Shown here: piece after piece, positions 24,500-27,135 of the stretch
Position numbering within the stretch: position 1 is the first letter of the stretch
Layout: the number at the start of each line of letters is the position of its first letter
Assembly: GCA_016222925.1 (NCBI GenBank)
Contig: JACRQB010000045.1
Span: forward strand, 1-27,135
Origin: Nitrospirota bacterium
GTDB taxonomy: Bacteria; Nitrospirota; Nitrospiria; Nitrospirales; Nitrospiraceae
Length of the DNA: 27,135 bases
Direction: 5' to 3'
Made by a program: the position numbers and the translations under genes
Notes under the pieces: generated by a model
Databases searched by the model: none
What the model was told of the DNA's origin: nothing
Seen by the model: the letters and a program-made list of their open reading frames with translations, nothing else

Positions 24500-26335
24500 T
24501 CACCGGTCCACGAGGTCTGTGTTCCGGCAAGAGCGTCTCGGTCGGCCGGACATATTCTGCAGCGTCAATCGAGAGATCTTGATCGGATCTTCAGGCGGAA
24601 CAAATTGCAGCAATTCTGCCAAGACACCGTGCGAACCATGATGAAAGCGACTATAGCCCTGTCCGTGACAGGCGACATAGGGGGCCGGATCATCGCGAAT
24701 CGGCAGCGCCGTCGGACCCCAGACCTCTCCGGAATCGTCATCACGGATATAGAGCGCCTCACCCGACGGATCAGATACCGGATCGTTCGACCAGGGCGTC
24801 AGCTGATTCTCATGGCTGTTCAATGACCAGGTAAACCCGGAGCCGGACTCCGACACGAGGAACCCGAACGACGGGTTCGCGATGACGTTGACCCAGGGTC
24901 GCGGCGTCCGAAGACCTTCGCCGAGAATCGTGACATATTCGCGTCCATCGTCTGCGAAGCCGCCCAAGCCGTTAAAGAATTCAAGTTCGCGTTCAGGCAC
25001 CGGCACATCCAGGCGTCTGCTCAGGCGTGGTGAAGACGAGTTCGTCGACGTCACACGACTCCTGCGCGGTAAGCGAGTGACCTGCTCCGCCAACGTCCCG
25101 CGCCGGCTGAGCAGAACGACCCGAGCGACCTGCTGCAGCAGCATTCGATCCTGCGCGGAGAGCAGGTCGGTTCGCAGGAGATAAATACTACCTCGTGCCC
25201 CGCCGGCATCCGGGCAGAGGCGCAGCCGACTGCCCCGCACAAGCCCTTCCAACGAACCTTGCAACCCCTGCTCATACGACGAGGCTTTCTCATTCAGGAT
25301 GATCACATCGGTCGATAATTGCCTCATCCGCCAGTATTCATGCGCTCGGAGCAATTGCCGGACGATGTCGACATCATCCGCGTTGTCGATGCAGGCCAAC
25401 ACGATAGGCAGATCGCCTGAGATACCATGCGCCCACAGCGCCGCACGGTCCACCGTACTCCGGCTCAGTACTTCAGAGGATGGTCGCAGTGAGACATCGG
25501 AATACAGCACGGCATTGGCCAGTTGCTGGAACAGTTGGGCCTCATCGGTCTCGATACCGAGGTGATGAAGTTGCACTCGCGCTTGGGTCCAGGCCAGCGA
25601 CAGGGCACGCTCAAAGACTCTCGGGTCGCTGTACTTGTCGGCCAACTCCAACACGTAATCGCGGGTAGAGCCGACAATGGTTGAAAACACCAGGCGTACA
25701 GTCCCGCCTGCAGGCACCCGCACCGTACGGCGCAAGCTCATCACCGGGTCAAGCACGGATCCGACGGTATTCGAGAGCGTCCGCCCATCGATCATCGAGA
25801 CCGCCGTGCGGACATGGTGCCCTCGTCCAAGAAACCGCGCGCGATCCGTTTCATATTGCAGAGCGCCCACGGTGTCTCCTTCGACCACAACCACCTGGGC
25901 CACCCACACCGTCGCTTCCTCATTCGACCGCCTGCGACGCGTAGCGAGTACCGCACCGACCTCCGGCACGAATTCGGTTTGCACGAACAGATTTGCAAAA
26001 GCCGGATGGGCCACATCGGCGGCCTGTGGAGCCAGGGACAGCTCGGCATAGGAGGTCACTTGTAGATCGCATGCGCGCGCCCCCATGTTGGTGACCGAAA
26101 TACGTCGCACTTCGGCGTCGTCCTCGGACGACACCACAAGCTCGAGCGTCGTGTTCCAGTCTCCGTCCCGTCTGGTAATTTCGGCCCGTTCTTCGGTAAA
26201 AGACACCTCATAGTCGTCGGCCTCGACGCCAATAGGCTGATACCCGGCCGACCAGACAGACCCCGTCTGCATGTCGCGCAGAAACAGATAAGACCCCCAG
26301 CAGTCCCGCGTCGCATCCTCGCGCCAGCGCGTCAC
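24500..26335 (-). CDS. NdvB-like fragment 2: GH94 N-terminal beta-sandwich and linker
   Basis: Conserved sequence actually begins about 18 bases before the GTG at 26335: RWRDIAVTRWREDATRDCWG, the hallmark that follows 'NGRY...GGGYS' in intact proteins. It continues with SYLFLRDMQTGSVWSAGYQP, YEVSFTEERAEITRRDGDWN, the helical linker domain and a second sandwich start (ELEFFNGLGGFADDGREYVT; PWVNVIANPSFGFLVSESGS; NSHENQLTPWSNDPVSDPSG). It breaks after PIKISRLTLQNMSGRPR near 24545; the short tail down to 24500 is out of frame. No Shine-Dalgarno supports separate translation. Confidence 0.75.
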   Translation of the reverse strand: MTRWREDATRDCWGSYLFLRDMQTGSVWSAGYQPIGVEADDYEVSFTEERAEITRRDGDWNTTLELVVSSEDDAEVRRISVTNMGARACDLQVTSYAELSLAPQAADVAHPAFANLFVQTEFVPEVGAVLATRRRRSNEEATVWVAQVVVVEGDTVGALQYETDRARFLGRGHHVRTAVSMIDGRTLSNTVGSVLDPVMSLRRTVRVPAGGTVRLVFSTIVGSTRDYVLELADKYSDPRVFERALSLAWTQARVQLHHLGIETDEAQLFQQLANAVLYSDVSLRPSSEVLSRSTVDRAALWAHGISGDLPIVLACIDNADDVDIVRQLLRAHEYWRMRQLSTDVIILNEKASSYEQGLQGSLEGLVRGSRLRLCPDAGGARGSIYLLRTDLLSAQDRMLLQQVARVVLLSRRGTLAEQVTRLPRRSRVTSTNSSSPRLSRRLDVPVPERELEFFNGLGGFADDGREYVTILGEGLRTPRPWVNVIANPSFGFLVSESGSGFTWSLNSHENQLTPWSNDPVSDPSGEALYIRDDDSGEVWGPTALPIRDDPAPYVACHGQGYSRFHHGSHGVLAELLQFVPPEDPIKISRLTLQNMSGRPRRSCRNTDLVDR

Positions 26336-27135
26336 CGCGATATCTCGCCACCGCGCGCGGGCGTGTCACCGGCACGTCGCGCGGAGTCCGTTCCTGGAGC
26401 AGCAGTTCCGTCGCTCGGACAATCGGCTCGGCATGAAAACGGTTCCGCATCAGTCCGTCGTTCAAGACATTCGCGATCGAGACCAACGACATGCCCTGAT
26501 GATGCGACATATAGGCCCGCACGATGGCTACGTCTTTTCCTTCCGGCACCCGTGTCCCCGTGTAATCCAGCGCTTCATAGAATCCGTAGGTTCCTCTCCC
26601 TCCGGCCTCGGCGAGGCGCCCGAAGCCTTGCGTGGCTTCCATAGGACTGATCATCGCCGCGAGGGCAGTGGCATAGGGCGCGACGACCACATCCTCACTG
26701 AGGCCTCGCTTGAGCCCCAGGCCCGGCACACCAAAACTGGAATACTGGTACGTCAAGTCGAGATCACGGGCATTATAGGCCGACTCTGAAACACCCCAGG
26801 GCACGCCTCGCTCTCTCCCATATTGAATCTGCCGACAGACGATCAGCTCATACGTCCGGCACAACAAGCTGCCTGCAGGGAAACGCATCACCAACGCCGG
26901 CATGAGGTATTCAAAGATGGAACCCGACCAGGACACGAGCGCCGAACCATCTCCCACAGGTGTCAGGGCGCGGCCCAGGTGAAACCAATGGGATGACGGC
27001 ACATCGCCCTTGGCGATGGCGATAAAGCTCGCCAGCCTGGCTTCCGACGCCAGCAAGTCGTAGCAGCTGGGGTCCAGGCTGTTCTCCGGCATGCGATAGC
27101 CGATGGACAACAGCTTGCGGGTCGGATCGAAAAGA
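26208..27135 (-). CDS. NdvB-like fragment 1: glycoamylase-like domain (5' end outside window)
   Basis: The frame is open to the window edge, reading LFDPTRKLLSIGYRMPENSL, so the apparent TTG start at 27110 is internal. It matches the glycoamylase-like domain found in cyclic beta-glucan synthases: FHLGRALTPVGDGSALVSWS, IFEYLMPALVMRFPAGSLL, GVPWGVSESAYNARD, DVVVAPYATALAAM and AYMSHHQGMSLVSIANVL. Family sequence ends at ATELLLQERTPRDVPVTRPR (about 26356). The last ~48 codons down to the stop at 26208 are an out-of-frame reading of the next domain. On its own it would lack the GH94 domains. Confidence 0.75.
   Translation of the reverse strand, partial: LFDPTRKLLSIGYRMPENSLDPSCYDLLASEARLASFIAIAKGDVPSSHWFHLGRALTPVGDGSALVSWSGSIFEYLMPALVMRFPAGSLLCRTYELIVCRQIQYGRERGVPWGVSESAYNARDLDLTYQYSSFGVPGLGLKRGLSEDVVVAPYATALAAMISPMEATQGFGRLAEAGGRGTYGFYEALDYTGTRVPEGKDVAIVRAYMSHHQGMSLVSIANVLNDGLMRNRFHAEPIVRATELLLQERTPRDVPVTRPRAVARYRGDALARGCDAGLLGVLSVSARHADGVCLVGRVSAYWRRGRRL

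Larger units (their letters stand above)
22735..27135 (-). pseudogene. ndvB: Cyclic beta-1,2-glucan synthase-like gene, 3' part, broken into three frames
   Basis: Taken together, the three fragments below make a collinear C-terminal half of an NdvB/Cgs-type protein: glycoamylase-like domain, GH94 N-terminal beta-sandwich, then GH94 catalytic barrel. In intact members these catalyse chain-length control and phosphorolysis during synthesis of periplasmic cyclic glucan. The frame changes at about 26353 and again at about 24537, and at each point a conserved block of roughly 40-60 residues is missing (estimated from memory of the family). The N-terminal GT84 and membrane part must lie beyond 27135. 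It is either a decayed gene or a misassembled intact one. Confidence 0.8.

Noticed and set aside
1..27135. CRISPR array, tRNA/rRNA genes, complete insertion sequence, prophage or toxin-antitoxin cassette
   Set aside because: No regularly spaced repeats, tRNA-like cloverleaf sequence, transposase or integrase motifs were seen in reading the window by eye.

Overview
The window is 27 kb of bacterial chromosome of moderately high GC content. Gene content and protein style (a GAF domain joined to a PilB/GspE-type ATPase, PilZ proteins, a BCAM0308-type zinc-ribbon protein, an AceE-type pyruvate dehydrogenase module with a short lipoate ligase, a cyclic glucan synthase-like GH94 protein) suggest Nitrospirota, most likely Nitrospira. 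That is an inference from recalled family resemblance; there is no rRNA here to confirm it. I recognised no tRNA, rRNA, CRISPR array, complete insertion sequence or prophage.

Layout. Positions 1-6274 (+) hold the 3' end of rseP, proS, a GAF/PilB-type secretion ATPase that is broken in the middle, and the lipoprotein transglycosylase gene mltC. Positions 6349-8334 (-) hold an RhlE-type DEAD-box helicase, a degraded PilZ fragment and an intact PilZ protein. Positions 8335-10126 are gene-poor and lower in GC, with two small doubtful ORFs, a frameshifted RRM protein and a 5'-truncated copy of an exported-protein gene. Positions 10127-16383 (+) hold a compact aceE-aceF-lpd-lplA module: the three pyruvate dehydrogenase subunits plus the ligase that can lipoylate AceF. 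Positions 16456-18560 (-) hold the intact paralogue of the exported protein and a catabolic-type acetolactate synthase, another pyruvate-using thiamine-diphosphate enzyme. Positions 18684-19473 (-) hold a 58-residue protein and a BCAM0308-like protein. Positions 19474-22734 are a gene-poor stretch with remnants (a VIT/CCC1 transporter tail and a possible CxxC ribbon), a small basic protein, a solitary GroES and a PII-like (PG0541-type) protein. Positions 22735-27135 (-) are the C-terminal part of a cyclic beta-1,2-glucan synthase-like GH94 protein, split over three reading frames.

The most striking signal is repeated internal loss of conserved protein sequence. The secretion ATPase lacks the end of its N-terminal domain, and the glucan synthase lacks two separate conserved blocks. 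At each point the reading frame changes exactly where the block is missing. A PilZ fragment and the RRM protein look damaged in a similar way. These may be real pseudogenes of a decaying lineage or short collapses in a metagenome assembly; read mapping would decide. A second notable point is that the pyruvate dehydrogenase module is bracketed by two same-orientation copies of one gene, the upstream copy truncated.
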